This document shows, one piece after another, positions 38,582 through 48,868 of a DNA stretch of 64,000 nucleotides; the first letter of the stretch is position 1, and each line of letters opens with the position of its first letter. Source of the stretch: Pseudoalteromonas luteoviolacea. GTDB lineage: Bacteria; Pseudomonadota; Gammaproteobacteria; Enterobacterales; Alteromonadaceae. Made by a program: the position numbers and the translations under genes. Where the stretch lies: positions 1 to 64,000 of the forward strand of contig NZ_JAKFZS010000003.1 of assembly GCF_021654285.1 (NCBI RefSeq), read 5' to 3'. Under the pieces are notes generated by a model that ran no database searches, was not told the origin of the DNA, and saw only the letters and a list, made by a program, of their open reading frames with translations.

Positions 38582-39613
38582 CTAGCGGCTAGCAGAGTGG
38601 AGTAACGCTTTTGCCATGGCATCCAGCGAGACCACTTTGCTCGCGGCATCTAACTCAACTGCCGCACGGGGCATACCCCATACTACACATGATGCTTCAT
38701 CCTGTGCAAAGGTACTTGCTCCGGCATCTTTTAACCGCAAAAGGCCCTGTGCACCATCAGATCCCATACCAGTTAATAGTGCAGCATGGACGTTTTTTGC
38801 AATCGGGATGAGCGAATCAAACAAGACATCAACGGCCGGTTTGTGACGATTTACTTTCTCGCCATCACTAAGCTGGCAAACTAACTTAGTGCCCTTTTGA
38901 ACAATTAATAAATGCTTATCTCCTGGAGCAATAAATACTTTGCCTATACCTAGTTCATCACCTTCTTGTGCTTCTTTCACGCTCACTTCACAGCACTTAT
39001 CCATGCGCATCGCAAAAGAAGCGCTAAATACCGGTGGAATATGTTGCGTCACCACCACTGGCGGGCTGTTACTTGGTAACTTCGTTAAAACCTCTCGTAG
39101 CGCCTCAGTCCCACCCGTTGAAGCACCAATAGCCATCACACTGCGGGCTTGATATTTTGCATCTGAGGCGATAGCAGGCTTTGTGCCCAGGTGCTTATCC
39201 GCTTTAAATGGACGCACTCTAGCCCGACTGGCTGTGCGTATTTTTTGATATAGTACATCTGCATAAGCTTCTAGCTGCTCAGCCACATTCGACATAGGTT
39301 TAGCGATAAAATCAACCGCACCAACCTCTAGCGCTTCAAGTGTCTCGGGAGAGCCTTTTTGGGTGAGTGTAGACAACATCACAACGGGCATTGGCCGTAA
39401 CCGCATGAGATTTTTAAGAAAACTCAAACCGTTCATTTTCGGCATTTCTATATCCAGCGTCAGTACATCGGGTTGCAATACCTTTATCATATCCCTCGCT
39501 TCATAAGGGTCTTTGGCTGCTCCAACGACCTCAATGTCTCCTGCTTGCTCTAGCACAGCCTTTAGAACAGCTCTGAGTAAGGGGGAGTCGTCTACTATCA
39601 AAACCTTTATCAT
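38582..39613 (-). CDS. cheB: Chemotaxis methylesterase CheB
   Basis: This 343-residue protein has an N-terminal receiver domain with phospho-acceptor Asp in VLTLDIEMPKMNG, then the C-terminal methylesterase domain with the catalytic Ser in IGASTGGTEAL, His in TQHIPP and Asp in GMGSDGA. It demethylates or deamidates receptor glutamates when phosphorylated. It is the last gene of the chemotaxis operon, 11 bp after cheD, and overlies no obvious terminator. Confidence 0.96.
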   Translation of the reverse strand: MIKVLIVDDSPLLRAVLKAVLEQAGDIEVVGAAKDPYEARDMIKVLQPDVLTLDIEMPKMNGLSFLKNLMRLRPMPVVMLSTLTQKGSPETLEALEVGAVDFIAKPMSNVAEQLEAYADVLYQKIRTASRARVRPFKADKHLGTKPAIASDAKYQARSVMAIGASTGGTEALREVLTKLPSNSPPVVVTQHIPPVFSASFAMRMDKCCEVSVKEAQEGDELGIGKVFIAPGDKHLLIVQKGTKLVCQLSDGEKVNRHKPAVDVLFDSLIPIAKNVHAALLTGMGSDGAQGLLRLKDAGASTFAQDEASCVVWGMPRAAVELDAASKVVSLDAMAKALLHSASR

Positions 39614-39624
39614 GGCGTATTACT

Positions 39625-40248
39625 CTAAAATAGCTCGATATCGGTTTTAGCATCTTGTGCCTCGATATCATGTAGGTACTTAACCTCACGTTTCTCAATC
39701 GTATCATTATGTACCTGTCTCAGCTTTTTGACTTTTGCAGTACCCGACTGGGGGTGAAATACAACCTTTCTCGGCCAAGGCCCACCGACATCATGGGAGA
39801 CCAACTCAAGGTTTTCTTCTTCCACATATGCCTGAGCAAAACGAATATTACCAACACCTATGTCTGTCATGGCACTGATAATTTTACCACCACCAAATAA
39901 CTTCACCTTCAAATTGGCGCGGCTTGCGCCATTTTTAAGTACTTCGTTAATTAAGAACTCCATAGCCCAATTGCCATAACGACAATTAAAATCATCAGAA
40001 TGTACATTGGTTATGTCTTTCATCTTTTGAGCACCTGGCAGCATAAAGTGGTTCATTCCACCGATCCCAAGCTTTTCATCGTATATACATGCAGCGATGC
40101 AAGAGCCTAGCACTGTAGAAATCAATTCATCATTTTTTGAGACATAAAACTCACCCGGTAAGACCTTAGCTACAACCGTGCTGCGCCCAGCATCCCAAAA
40201 GCGCTTTACGTGCTCAAAACCGCTTATGACTGGCCTAAAGTGGTTCAT
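39625..40248 (-). CDS. cheD: Chemoreceptor glutamine deamidase CheD
   Basis: This 207-residue enzyme has the conserved catalytic Cys and Thr region in STVLGSCIAAC and His in MNHFMLPG. It deamidates receptor glutamines to glutamate and can also serve as an adaptation partner for CheY phosphatases in other systems. It sits between cheR and cheB, the order found in Che2/F7-type clusters. The ATG overlaps the cheR TGA. Confidence 0.94.
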   Translation of the reverse strand: MNHFRPVISGFEHVKRFWDAGRSTVVAKVLPGEFYVSKNDELISTVLGSCIAACIYDEKLGIGGMNHFMLPGAQKMKDITNVHSDDFNCRYGNWAMEFLINEVLKNGASRANLKVKLFGGGKIISAMTDIGVGNIRFAQAYVEEENLELVSHDVGGPWPRKVVFHPQSGTAKVKKLRQVHNDTIEKREVKYLHDIEAQDAKTDIELF

Positions 40249-41069
40249 GATGCATCTACCCTCTTGTACATGGTTTTGCCTAAATTCTTAAAATCCCTAC
40301 GCTCTTTACTCATGGTTTCTGAATGACCAATAAATAGGTGACCGTGCGATGCCTCTAGCATTCTATGGTAGCCGTCAAATAGCGTATCTTTTGTCTCTTT
40401 ATCAAAATAGATCAGTACATTTCTACAAAATATCAAATCAAATGGACCTCGCATTGGCCAGGGTTCAAGTAAATTTAGTCGCTTAAAGTAGATAAAGCTT
40501 TTAAGTTGCTCTTTTACTCGATACTGACTGCCATCACTGCTTTTTAAAAACCACTTTCTCAAATGGTCATCATCAAGTCCTGTGACAGACTGACTGCTAT
40601 AAACACCTTCGGCCGCCTTTTTTAGCACATTTGAATCAAGGTCAGTGGCTAACACCTTGACATCCCAATCCGATGGAAACTCGCCAGCAACCGTCATCGC
40701 GATACTGTAAGGCTCCTCACCTGTTGAGCAACCCGCTGACCAAAAACGTACCCTTTTCGTCGATTTATTCTCTTCTTTGATACGCGGTATAAGGTGCTCT
40801 TTCAAATAGTCAAAATGATGTGACTCGCGAAAGAAAGAAGTGAGATTCGTTGTGATCGCATTAATGAAGTGACTAAACTCCTGCTCACTACTGTTATCTA
40901 AGAATGCTAAATAATCTTCAAACGAGCTCAGACCATTTGCCCTTATCCGTCTTGCTAAGCGTGAATAAACCATCTCTCTCTTATGCGGCCCCAATACAAT
41001 GCCACATGCGCTATACACTTTTTCAGAGACCTTTTGAAAATCCGTATCAGTAAATGGGAACTCTTTCAT
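40245..41069 (-). CDS. cheR: Chemotaxis methyltransferase CheR
   Basis: This 274-residue S-adenosylmethionine methyltransferase has an N-terminal helical domain and a Rossmann catalytic domain with FWSAGCSTGEEPYSIA (SAM site), LATDLDSNVL and FDLIFCRNVLIYF. The beta-subdomain needed for pentapeptide binding lies at about residues 160-200. The receptor upstream ends in an EWEEF pentapeptide, its presumable docking site. A 105-bp gap separates it from the receptor gene. Confidence 0.95.
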   Translation of the reverse strand: MKEFPFTDTDFQKVSEKVYSACGIVLGPHKREMVYSRLARRIRANGLSSFEDYLAFLDNSSEQEFSHFINAITTNLTSFFRESHHFDYLKEHLIPRIKEENKSTKRVRFWSAGCSTGEEPYSIAMTVAGEFPSDWDVKVLATDLDSNVLKKAAEGVYSSQSVTGLDDDHLRKWFLKSSDGSQYRVKEQLKSFIYFKRLNLLEPWPMRGPFDLIFCRNVLIYFDKETKDTLFDGYHRMLEASHGHLFIGHSETMSKERRDFKNLGKTMYKRVDAS

Positions 41070-41174
41070 ATACTCATTAAGCTTAAATAGTGTGATTAAC
41101 AGCAGCCGAATACATACCGCCGATTTAAGACTGCCTCGCAGAGCTTAGAGGCTAGTCTAATATACCTGCTAAGA

Positions 41175-43904
41175 TTAAAACTCTTCCCACTCTTCTGAGT
41201 CATCTGCAAAACGGTTTGCAGGCTCGGGGACTCTTTGGGAAATATCCGCCGTGACATTGGCAGATGTATTATTCAACTGCCGACTTTGGCCATTCTGTAC
41301 CGTAGGCCTTTGAGACGTCGTCAATCTCTCTGGCTGCACATTGCTAAGCGGTGTCGACGAGCTTGACGCTGAAGAATCACCCACATTGAAGAAGTTCAAT
41401 AGCCTTCTCATATCGTTCGCTTGCTCAGCCATAGACTCTCCGGCCGCTGAAGCTTGTTCGACCAATGCCGCATTTTGCTGAGTCATTTCATCCATTTGCG
41501 ACACGGCTTTATTAACTTGTTCAATGCCTGAGCTCTGCTCTTCGGAGGCCTCTGCAATATCGGATATCATTTCCGTAACACGTTTCACCGCAGCAACAAT
41601 CTCTTTCAAAGTCGCACCAGACTCATTCACCAGTAGTGTACCGTCTTCAACCTTGCCCACACTGTCTCTAATCAAATCTTTAATTTCTTTTGCTGCACCT
41701 GCTGAGCGCTGCGCTAAGTTCCTCACTTCGCCAGCCACGACTGCGAAACCACGCCCTTGCTCGCCAGCCCGAGCAGCTTCCACTGCGGCATTCAAAGCAA
41801 GTAAATTCGTTTGAAATGCAATTTCATCGATGACACTAATAATATCGGCAATCTTTTTACTCGACTCGTTAATTTCAGACATACTCGCAACGGCTCTGTT
41901 TACTACCTCACCACCTGTTACCGCCTTTTCACTGGTCTCCGCAGCCAGTTCGTTAGCCACTTTGGCATTGTCTGCATTTTGTCTAACCGTACTGGTCATC
42001 TCTTCCATACTCGAAGCGGTTTCTTCAAGGGATGACGCCTGCTCTTCTGTTCGCTGACTTAAATCCGCATTACCTTGAGAAATCTCTTCAGCACCACTGG
42101 CAACCATAGCCGCAGATGAACTAATCCTATTAAGTACTTCAGTGAGCTTATCTGCTGTTGTATTCGCGTCTTGCTTTAATTTGTCGAATGCACCGTTATA
42201 ATCAGCATTAATTCTTTGTGTCAAATCACCATTAGCAAGTGCGTCGAGCATATTCACCGTATCAGACACAGCATCATCCACAAGAGACACTAAACCATTG
42301 AGACCTTGAGCCAATCGAAGGTAAAATCCTTGCTTATTATTTTCATTCAGGCGCACCGCTAAATTGCCATCACGGGCAGACTCTACAAGCTCGTTCACCT
42401 CAGACTCGATGGCAACTTCATCCGTTCTATCTTCCCACTCAACCACAGTGCCAATACGCTCACCGTCGGTGCCTATAATGGGATTTGCCACCAAGCCGAA
42501 GGTGCGACCACCAACCTTAATTTCAGTCTTATAAGTCTCGGTTAAATTTGTCACCATACGCCGCTGATGAGCAGGATTTTTATGGAAAACATCGATGTTT
42601 TCGCCCATCAACTTAGCACTGTCAAAATTAGGTAAGTCCTGACGTATATCACGCTCTGCATTTTTCATCATTGAAGTCACGGCATCATTCATATAAACAA
42701 TATTAAAATGACCGTCAGCTATCATGGTATTGGTTGCCACGTTATCTAATGCACGACGTACACGGAGGTTTTCATTGGCAGTCTTTCGTTCTTCTTGCTC
42801 TTTCGCTAAACGTTCCGTTTTATCTTCCCACTCAACCACAGTACCAAGACGCTTACCACTGCTGTCTTGCACAGGCGTTGCTATCAAGCCAAAAGTAAAG
42901 CCTGCAACTTCAATGTCTGTCTCAAAAGTCTCCGTCATATTGCTCAATAGGTTTCTTTGATGACTCGGGTTTACATGGAATATATCGATATTTTGCCCAA
43001 TCAATGTGTCGACATTAAATCTAGGAAGCGCCTCTTGTAGCTGTGTCTGATTTTTTCTCAACATACGAATCACAGATTCGTTAGCATACACAATATTGCA
43101 ATCATCATCCGCCAGCATCACATTGGCCTGACATACATTTAAGGCACTGGAAATACGCGCATTATTCGCAGCTTCTCTTTGTTGCTTTTGCTCCAAAGCC
43201 AATTGCTCTGTTAAATCTTTCCATTCTACCAAGGTCGCAATACGCTCATTATTTTTGTTAAAAACAGGTGTTGCTATTAAATCAAAGGTGAGCCCAGAGA
43301 CAGTTATTTGCGTTTTATACACCTCACGTAAGTTGGCCAATAGGTTCCGTTGATGACTTGGATTAGCGTGAAACATATCTATATTAGTACCAATCGTCGT
43401 TGCGACATTAAAGCTAGGTAGATCTCTACGAAGTTGGTGCTCATTTTGTCTCAACATGGCAGTAACCGAATCGTTCATATAGACGATGTTTAAATCGCCA
43501 TCGGCCACCATGATATTCGCTTGGCAACCTTTCAAGGCAAGTAGCAAGCTTTCAGTGTGGTCGTCTTCATGCTCATCTTCGTGGCTTTCAACCGTTGATA
43601 ACATTCTATAAAGCTGAGGGAAATCTGATAAATCAAGCTGCTCAAACTGTTCTCGGTTACTTACCGTCATAAAAGGAAGTGCAGAATAAACCACTGCAAA
43701 TTTCCCAACTACTGACGACAAACCCAATTTTAAAAATACCAGAGCTGCCGCACTACCCAGCAATGGAATAGTAAATGCTACCATCCTAATTTGCTCTGAT
43801 TCAGCTTGTCCTAGCTGAGCACCAACAATGACACTAATAACCAGAATTATACCAGCTACCAAAATCTTGTTATTAATACTGCTTTGGATACTCTGTTCGC
43901 TCAT
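41175..43904 (-). CDS. Triple-PAS methyl-accepting receptor with CheR pentapeptide
   Basis: This protein of about 909 residues starts at the ATG at 43904, after GGGGGT (a TTG 12 bp upstream is unlikely). It has two membrane helices near the N-terminus (about 14-35 and 43-63), then three PAS domains of 131-residue period (about 121-234, 251-364 and 381-494), a HAMP-like segment, and a long signalling coiled coil with the hairpin tip [25 protein letters not shown]. Each PAS repeat has FHxNPxHQR. The C-terminal residues EWEEF match the CheR/CheB docking pentapeptide. The layout is that of an Aer2-type energy or redox receptor. Confidence 0.95.
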   Translation of the reverse strand: MSEQSIQSSINNKILVAGIILVISVIVGAQLGQAESEQIRMVAFTIPLLGSAAALVFLKLGLSSVVGKFAVVYSALPFMTVSNREQFEQLDLSDFPQLYRMLSTVESHEDEHEDDHTESLLLALKGCQANIMVADGDLNIVYMNDSVTAMLRQNEHQLRRDLPSFNVATTIGTNIDMFHANPSHQRNLLANLREVYKTQITVSGLTFDLIATPVFNKNNERIATLVEWKDLTEQLALEQKQQREAANNARISSALNVCQANVMLADDDCNIVYANESVIRMLRKNQTQLQEALPRFNVDTLIGQNIDIFHVNPSHQRNLLSNMTETFETDIEVAGFTFGLIATPVQDSSGKRLGTVVEWEDKTERLAKEQEERKTANENLRVRRALDNVATNTMIADGHFNIVYMNDAVTSMMKNAERDIRQDLPNFDSAKLMGENIDVFHKNPAHQRRMVTNLTETYKTEIKVGGRTFGLVANPIIGTDGERIGTVVEWEDRTDEVAIESEVNELVESARDGNLAVRLNENNKQGFYLRLAQGLNGLVSLVDDAVSDTVNMLDALANGDLTQRINADYNGAFDKLKQDANTTADKLTEVLNRISSSAAMVASGAEEISQGNADLSQRTEEQASSLEETASSMEEMTSTVRQNADNAKVANELAAETSEKAVTGGEVVNRAVASMSEINESSKKIADIISVIDEIAFQTNLLALNAAVEAARAGEQGRGFAVVAGEVRNLAQRSAGAAKEIKDLIRDSVGKVEDGTLLVNESGATLKEIVAAVKRVTEMISDIAEASEEQSSGIEQVNKAVSQMDEMTQQNAALVEQASAAGESMAEQANDMRRLLNFFNVGDSSASSSSTPLSNVQPERLTTSQRPTVQNGQSRQLNNTSANVTADISQRVPEPANRFADDSEEWEEF

Positions 43905-43916
43905 TTCGACCCCCAA

Positions 43917-44423
43917 TTAGCCTTTGAGTCCACTTTTATCACTCAAATCTAGAACCTTTTCTAGATTTAAAAGCACAACCATTTTTTGCCCTACATTGAC
44001 TAAGCCATGCACAAAATAAGCATTATCTGAGTCCTGAAAATCAGGCACATCTTTGGCTTTTTCTTCTGCAATGCTGTACACATCAGATACAGCGTCCACG
44101 ACTAGCCCCATAATTTTTTGTTGATCTTTAATTTGCACAGAGACCACGATGACAACGGTAAGCGGCCCATACTCGATTGCGCTGATCCCAAAACGCATCC
44201 TTAAATCAATAATTGGTACAATCGTGCCGCGTAAATTCATCGCCCCTCTTACAAAGTTCGGTGAATTGGGAATTGTGGTAACAGGCTCCCAACCACGGAT
44301 TTCCTGAACAGCTAAAATATCCATGCCGTATTCTTCATCGTGCATCATAAAGGTCAAAAACTGCTTTTCATCTGACTCACCATCAAACATGAGCTGCTGA
44401 TTTACCTCGACTTGATCAATCAT
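43917..44423 (-). CDS. cheW: Chemotaxis coupling protein CheW
   Basis: This 168-residue single-domain adaptor links receptor and CheA. It begins LTFMMHDEEYGMDILAVQEIRG, with the core NFVRGAMNLRGTIVPIIDLRMRFG and the late segment VDAVSDVYSIAEE. It lies 3 bp before and 13 bp from the receptor gene and overlaps the cheA stop (ATGA), consistent with an obligate stoichiometric complex. Confidence 0.96.
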   Translation of the reverse strand: MIDQVEVNQQLMFDGESDEKQFLTFMMHDEEYGMDILAVQEIRGWEPVTTIPNSPNFVRGAMNLRGTIVPIIDLRMRFGISAIEYGPLTVVIVVSVQIKDQQKIMGLVVDAVSDVYSIAEEKAKDVPDFQDSDNAYFVHGLVNVGQKMVVLLNLEKVLDLSDKSGLKG

Positions 44424-46561
44424 ACTGGCTCTGCCTCCTCACCTTTCAAGTCAACCAGCAATTCCGTCGAGCCAGGTCGACGTAGCCCGCTAAGCTTAAT
44501 GAGCCCACTAATATCAATAATTAACGATACCGTCCCATCGCCTAAAATAGTCGCTCCTGAAATCCCATCGACCTTTTGATAATTTGCTTCCAAACTCTTA
44601 ATTACTACTTGCTGTTGAGCCAGTAAATCATCAACCAGAAGGCCAATTTTGTAGTTATCGCTTTCAACCACAACCAACAATGTTTTATCTAACTCTTCAC
44701 GTGCGCCTTGGTGACTAAAAATATCGTACAGTCGTAAAATCGGAATATACTCGTCACGCAATCTCAGTACTTCTAAACCTTTACCAACTTTACTCACTTT
44801 AGAGATATCAATTTGCAATGACTCAACAATAGAAATAAGCGGAATAATATAAGTATGGGTCGCAACTTGAACCAGTTGGCCATCTAAAATTGCCAAAGTC
44901 AGCGGCAACCTAATTGTAAATGTTGATCCCACTCCCTGCTTTGACGTGACCTCCACAGAGCCGTTTAACGCCTGAATATTTCTTCGCACCACGTCCATAC
45001 CGACGCCGCGACCAGAGATATCGCTTACGCTATCAGCAGTGGAAAATCCAGGCATAAATATCAGCTCATTCACCTCTTCTACACTGAGTTCATCCGCCTC
45101 GCTGATCAGGCCATTTGCAATGGCTTTACTGCGTATTTTTTCCGTATCTAGGCCTTTGCCATCATCCATGATTTCAATCACAATATTGCCGCCTTGATGA
45201 AACGCATTCAAAGTCACTGTGCCAACGGGGTCTTTACCGTTGGCGATACGTTCTTCTGGCGTCTCCAATCCGTGATCTAATGAATTTCGCACCAAGTGCA
45301 CCATCGGGTCTGACAGTTTCTCCATCACCGTTTTATCTAGCTCGGTTTGCTCACCAACCAACTTTAATTCGACTTGTTTATTAAGCTTTTGCGAGGTATC
45401 TCGAACCAAACGAGGAAAACGACTAAACACAAAGCTGATAGGCAACATGCGAATACGCATGACATTTTCTTGTAAATCGCGCGTATTATGGGCAAGCTGT
45501 GTTAACCCCTCTTGAAGCGCTGCAATACTCGATTCGGTAATTTCTTGGTCGCCTATCTGGCTAAGCATCGCCTGAGTGATCACCAGCTCCCCAACCATAT
45601 TGATTAAAGAGTCGACCTTGTCTATACCAACACGAATAGAAGTCGCGGTAGAGTCTGCTGACTTTTTAGTGTTTTTCGCTGACTCAACCTTTTTCTGTAC
45701 TGCTGCAATATTTTCGTCTGCTTTAGGTGCAGGTTCAGCTTTTATTTCAGGCGTTGATGCTTCAGTGACAGAACCTGGTTCAGATAAATCAGCAGCCTCT
45801 GATATATCTATTTCCGCTGCCGCATTTGTATCATCTTCAAATAACCCACCGCATGCTTCAATTTTTATATCTGCATCATCTTCAACCCATTCAAATATTT
45901 CAGAAATGGCTTGTTCAGGCTTACTGGTTGTTAAAAAGAACCGCCAGTGTAAAAAGCAGTCTTCAGGGTCAAACTCTAAAAAGTCAGGGATCCCATCATG
46001 GAACGCTGTCACTTCCAGCTGGCCCAACTCGGCCAACTCAGAAAACATGTAAAGTGGCTCGTTACCCGTTTTGAATAGATGTGGCTCTGGTTTAAAATCT
46101 ATTTGGTAGGTCGTGCTTTGTAGCGCTTGTGTAGTATCTTCTTGCGGTTCCCCCTCAGCTTCCTCTGCCGATTCCCCACCGAGTATTGCTTCAAATCGTG
46201 CTTTGAGCTCATTTGACTCGCTTAAATCTGGCTCTTCTTCAGCTTGCAAAGCTCCTAATAATCCACGAACACAGTCAACCGACTTTAAAAGTAAATTCAC
46301 ATGCTCTGCGGTCAGCGTCCTCTGTCCATCTCTAATTTGGTCAAGTAACGTTTCGAGTACATGTGTGAAATCTGACACTGACACAAATCCAAATGTGCCG
46401 CTGCCACCTTTAATCGAATGCGCCGCTCTGAAGATGGTATTAATGGTCTCAGAGTCTTCTTTGCCAGGCTCAAGATTTAGAAGCTCAGCTTCCATCGCGT
46501 CAAGACCCTCAAAGCTCTCCTCAAAGAACACATCAAAAAACTGGCTTAAATCTATACTCAT
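44420..46561 (-). CDS. cheA: Chemotaxis histidine kinase CheA
   Basis: This 713-residue kinase has P1 (Hpt) with phospho-acceptor His48 in RAAHSIKGGSGTFGF, an acidic linker, P2 at about residues 155-245 with a second linker rich in Glu and Ala, P3 dimerisation (about 305-370), P4 ATP-binding domain with N-box HLVRNSLDHGLE and G box DDGKGLD/GRGVGMDVV, and P5 CheW-like domain (about 570-700). It phosphorylates CheY and CheB. It follows cheY by 18 bp. Confidence 0.96.
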   Translation of the reverse strand: MSIDLSQFFDVFFEESFEGLDAMEAELLNLEPGKEDSETINTIFRAAHSIKGGSGTFGFVSVSDFTHVLETLLDQIRDGQRTLTAEHVNLLLKSVDCVRGLLGALQAEEEPDLSESNELKARFEAILGGESAEEAEGEPQEDTTQALQSTTYQIDFKPEPHLFKTGNEPLYMFSELAELGQLEVTAFHDGIPDFLEFDPEDCFLHWRFFLTTSKPEQAISEIFEWVEDDADIKIEACGGLFEDDTNAAAEIDISEAADLSEPGSVTEASTPEIKAEPAPKADENIAAVQKKVESAKNTKKSADSTATSIRVGIDKVDSLINMVGELVITQAMLSQIGDQEITESSIAALQEGLTQLAHNTRDLQENVMRIRMLPISFVFSRFPRLVRDTSQKLNKQVELKLVGEQTELDKTVMEKLSDPMVHLVRNSLDHGLETPEERIANGKDPVGTVTLNAFHQGGNIVIEIMDDGKGLDTEKIRSKAIANGLISEADELSVEEVNELIFMPGFSTADSVSDISGRGVGMDVVRRNIQALNGSVEVTSKQGVGSTFTIRLPLTLAILDGQLVQVATHTYIIPLISIVESLQIDISKVSKVGKGLEVLRLRDEYIPILRLYDIFSHQGAREELDKTLLVVVESDNYKIGLLVDDLLAQQQVVIKSLEANYQKVDGISGATILGDGTVSLIIDISGLIKLSGLRRPGSTELLVDLKGEEAEPV

Positions 46562-46579
46562 GCCTATACCTCGTTGGTA

Positions 46580-46942
46580 CTAGCGAATGACTTTCTTCAA
46601 TACAGCTAATAATTGATCCGGATTAAAAGGCTTTACAATCCAGCCTGTTGCACCTGCAGCTTTACCTTCACTTTTTTTATCAAGTCCTGATTCTGTCGTT
46701 AACATCAGTAGCGGGGTAAACTTATAGTTTGGTAAGCTGCGTAACTCCCTTATTAACGTGATCCCATCCATCACTGGCATGTTTACATCAGATATCACAG
46801 CATCAAAACCTTGTTGCTTTGCCAAATTTAATGCTTCACTACCATCCTTTGCTTCTGTGACGTCAAACCCTGCTTTTTTAAGAGTAAAGCCAACCATTTG
46901 TCTCATTGAAGCAGAATCATCCACAGCTAAAATCTTTTTCAT
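46580..46942 (-). CDS. cheY: Single-domain response regulator CheY
   Basis: This 120-residue receiver domain has the acidic pair DD in LAVDDSASMRQ, phospho-acceptor Asp in AVISDVNMPVMDGI, Thr in LLMLTTES and Lys in IVKPFNPDQL. It may bind the flagellar motor or, as in other Che2-type systems, something else. It begins the CheA cascade and follows the STAS gene by 9 bp. Confidence 0.95.
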   Translation of the reverse strand: MKKILAVDDSASMRQMVGFTLKKAGFDVTEAKDGSEALNLAKQQGFDAVISDVNMPVMDGITLIRELRSLPNYKFTPLLMLTTESGLDKKSEGKAAGATGWIVKPFNPDQLLAVLKKVIR

Positions 46943-46951
46943 ATTGACCTC

Positions 46952-47224
46952 TTAAATCTTACTGCTAAAGGATAAAATTTCGGTTAAACCAAGTTGTTCT
47001 ACAGACTCAAACAAGATAGGACTATCACCGTGCCAAGTTATTTTTTGATCAAAGTTCATGAGCCTTTTTTGCAACGCACACAACATTTGGACCGAAGCTG
47101 TATCAACCTTAGAAACATCGTTAATATCAATGCATATTGGTTGCCCCGACTCTAATTCTTGAACGAACGACTGATAGAGTTCTTCGACTTTATTGATGGC
47201 TAACTCAGAAGGAAGTTTAATCAT
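46952..47224 (-). CDS. STAS-domain protein at head of chemotaxis operon
   Basis: This 90-residue protein is a single STAS domain like MlaB or anti-anti-sigma factors, with the conserved phosphorylatable serine region DVSKVDTASVQMLCAL. It is the first gene of the operon, 9 bp before cheY. In other bacteria such proteins are switched by serine phosphorylation; here it could act as a scaffold or output of the chemosensory signalling. No partner kinase is visible. Confidence 0.85.
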   Translation of the reverse strand: MIKLPSELAINKVEELYQSFVQELESGQPICIDINDVSKVDTASVQMLCALQKRLMNFDQKITWHGDSPILFESVEQLGLTEILSFSSKI

Positions 47225-47345
47225 GTGCTTGGCACATTCCCTGTAAAAGTTATAGATAAGATTAGATTAGACGTTGATGATAAAATTGCCAAAATTTAGG
47301 CAAAAGAAATAAAAATATTATTAACTTAGAAACAAGTACACACCA

Positions 47346-47957
47346 CTATAGGCGTGATTTACTGGTATTGGAAATGATTTCAAAATCCGCAATGATATAC
47401 TCGATATTTACTGTCGGCACATGACCTTTTTTGAATTCAGGTTTAAAGATTGCGGTCAACTCACCACTGGGGTTTATCAAAGCAATGGATGCACTGTGGT
47501 CCACATAATATTCCGTCTCTTGTGCCTCATTAATAGCATAAATTAATCCTATATCTCTGACGAAAGGGAATAAGTGCTGATGGTCATGTGTCACAGCTAA
47601 GAAGCTATCATCAAAATATCCAATATAGTCTTTGCGTTGCGTCGGTGTATCTCGATGTGGGTCAACGGACACAAACCACACCTGAGTATTTTCAAACTCA
47701 CTGATTTTCTTATTAATATGCGTCAGCTTTGCCAACGTCATAGGACAGATATCCGGACAGCTGGTGTAACCCAAAAATAGTAAATTCCACTGCCCTATTA
47801 GGTGCTCATTTGTCACAACCTGATTATTTTGATCTTTCAACTCAAAGGGCTTTAATAATTTGGGGCTCGGATATACCACCGTCAATTCGGAAACTTGTTT
47901 GGGTTGCGAGCACGACAATATTGCAGATGATAATAAGACCAATAAAAGTAAGCGCAT
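47346..47957 (-). CDS. SCO1/SenC-family copper chaperone
   Basis: This 203-residue thioredoxin-fold protein delivers copper to the CuA site of cytochrome oxidase. It has a lipoprotein-type signal (LLLVLLSSAILSC, lipobox Cys about residue 16), the CxxxC metal motif TSCPDICPMTL and the distal His in YVDHSAS. It is the last gene of the cox operon and overlaps the ctaB stop (TGATG). Confidence 0.93.
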   Translation of the reverse strand: MRLLLLVLLSSAILSCSQPKQVSELTVVYPSPKLLKPFELKDQNNQVVTNEHLIGQWNLLFLGYTSCPDICPMTLAKLTHINKKISEFENTQVWFVSVDPHRDTPTQRKDYIGYFDDSFLAVTHDHQHLFPFVRDIGLIYAINEAQETEYYVDHSASIALINPSGELTAIFKPEFKKGHVPTVNIEYIIADFEIISNTSKSRL

Positions 47958-48868
47958 CAGAACAGCAACTTATCAATAAATAATGCACAGAAGAGTAGCA
48001 ATAAATAACTGATTGAAAAACGAAAAACTTGCATCGCCGACTCCGACTTTGATTCAAAATACAAAAGTGTCACTTTTTGCAAAAAACGGGCATTTAAAAA
48101 GCATGAAATAGCAAGATAAAATACTCCTGACATATTAATTAAATATGGCAATATACACACCAAAGTTAATAAAACGGTATAAACGAGCATGCATAGTTTT
48201 GTAAAATAAACACCATGTGTTACGGGTAACATAGGCACATTAGCACGTTCATAATCTTGTTTTCTGGCGATAGCAAGCGCCCAAAAATGGGGCGGGGTCC
48301 AGGTAAAAATGATCATCACCAGTAACCAAGGTTCAGCACTCATCGTGCTTGTTTCACTCACCCAGCCCAGCAGCGGCGGCATTGCCCCCGCTAAACCACC
48401 AATCACTATATTTTGGGGAGTGGAGCGTTTTAGGAAAACCGTATACACAACTGCGTAGCCAAACAGCGCCAATACAGTTAAAAAAGTACATAAGAAATTG
48501 CTGTATACCACTAGCAGCACACTGCCTACTATGCCAATGACAAAAGCAAATATATAAGCTTGCGGCACACTCAGCTGCTCCTGCACTAGAGGTCGATGCC
48601 GAGTACGTACCATATGTTTATCTCTTGCTCGGTCTAAAATATGATTGATGGCTGCCGCAGAGGCCGACACTAGGCCGATCCCAAATAAAGCACCTAGCTG
48701 TAGCCATATACTGCGGCCTGATTCAGGGGCTAACATAATGCCAACCCACGCAGTAAGCACCAGCATTAAAACAACTTTGGGCTTACATATATTTAAGTAG
48801 GGTTGAATATATTTTGATATGCCTTCGAATGCATGTGTATATTTTGCTAACTCTACATTCATACCCAT
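47957..48868 (-). CDS. ctaB: Protohaem IX farnesyltransferase (haem O synthase)
   Basis: This 303-residue UbiA-type prenyltransferase has about nine membrane helices. The aspartate-rich motif is NHILDRARDKHMVRTRHRPL and the second motif is DYERANVPMLPV. It converts haem B to haem O for the terminal oxidase. It overlaps ctaA by 10 bp and the SCO gene by one base. Confidence 0.95.
   Translation of the reverse strand: MGMNVELAKYTHAFEGISKYIQPYLNICKPKVVLMLVLTAWVGIMLAPESGRSIWLQLGALFGIGLVSASAAAINHILDRARDKHMVRTRHRPLVQEQLSVPQAYIFAFVIGIVGSVLLVVYSNFLCTFLTVLALFGYAVVYTVFLKRSTPQNIVIGGLAGAMPPLLGWVSETSTMSAEPWLLVMIIFTWTPPHFWALAIARKQDYERANVPMLPVTHGVYFTKLCMLVYTVLLTLVCILPYLINMSGVFYLAISCFLNARFLQKVTLLYFESKSESAMQVFRFSISYLLLLFCALFIDKLLF

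Noticed and set aside
45576..46583. Two 150-codon plus-strand open frames inside cheA
   Set aside because: They are antisense to the linker and P1/P2 regions, Ser-rich, and have no ribosome site or homology signals.
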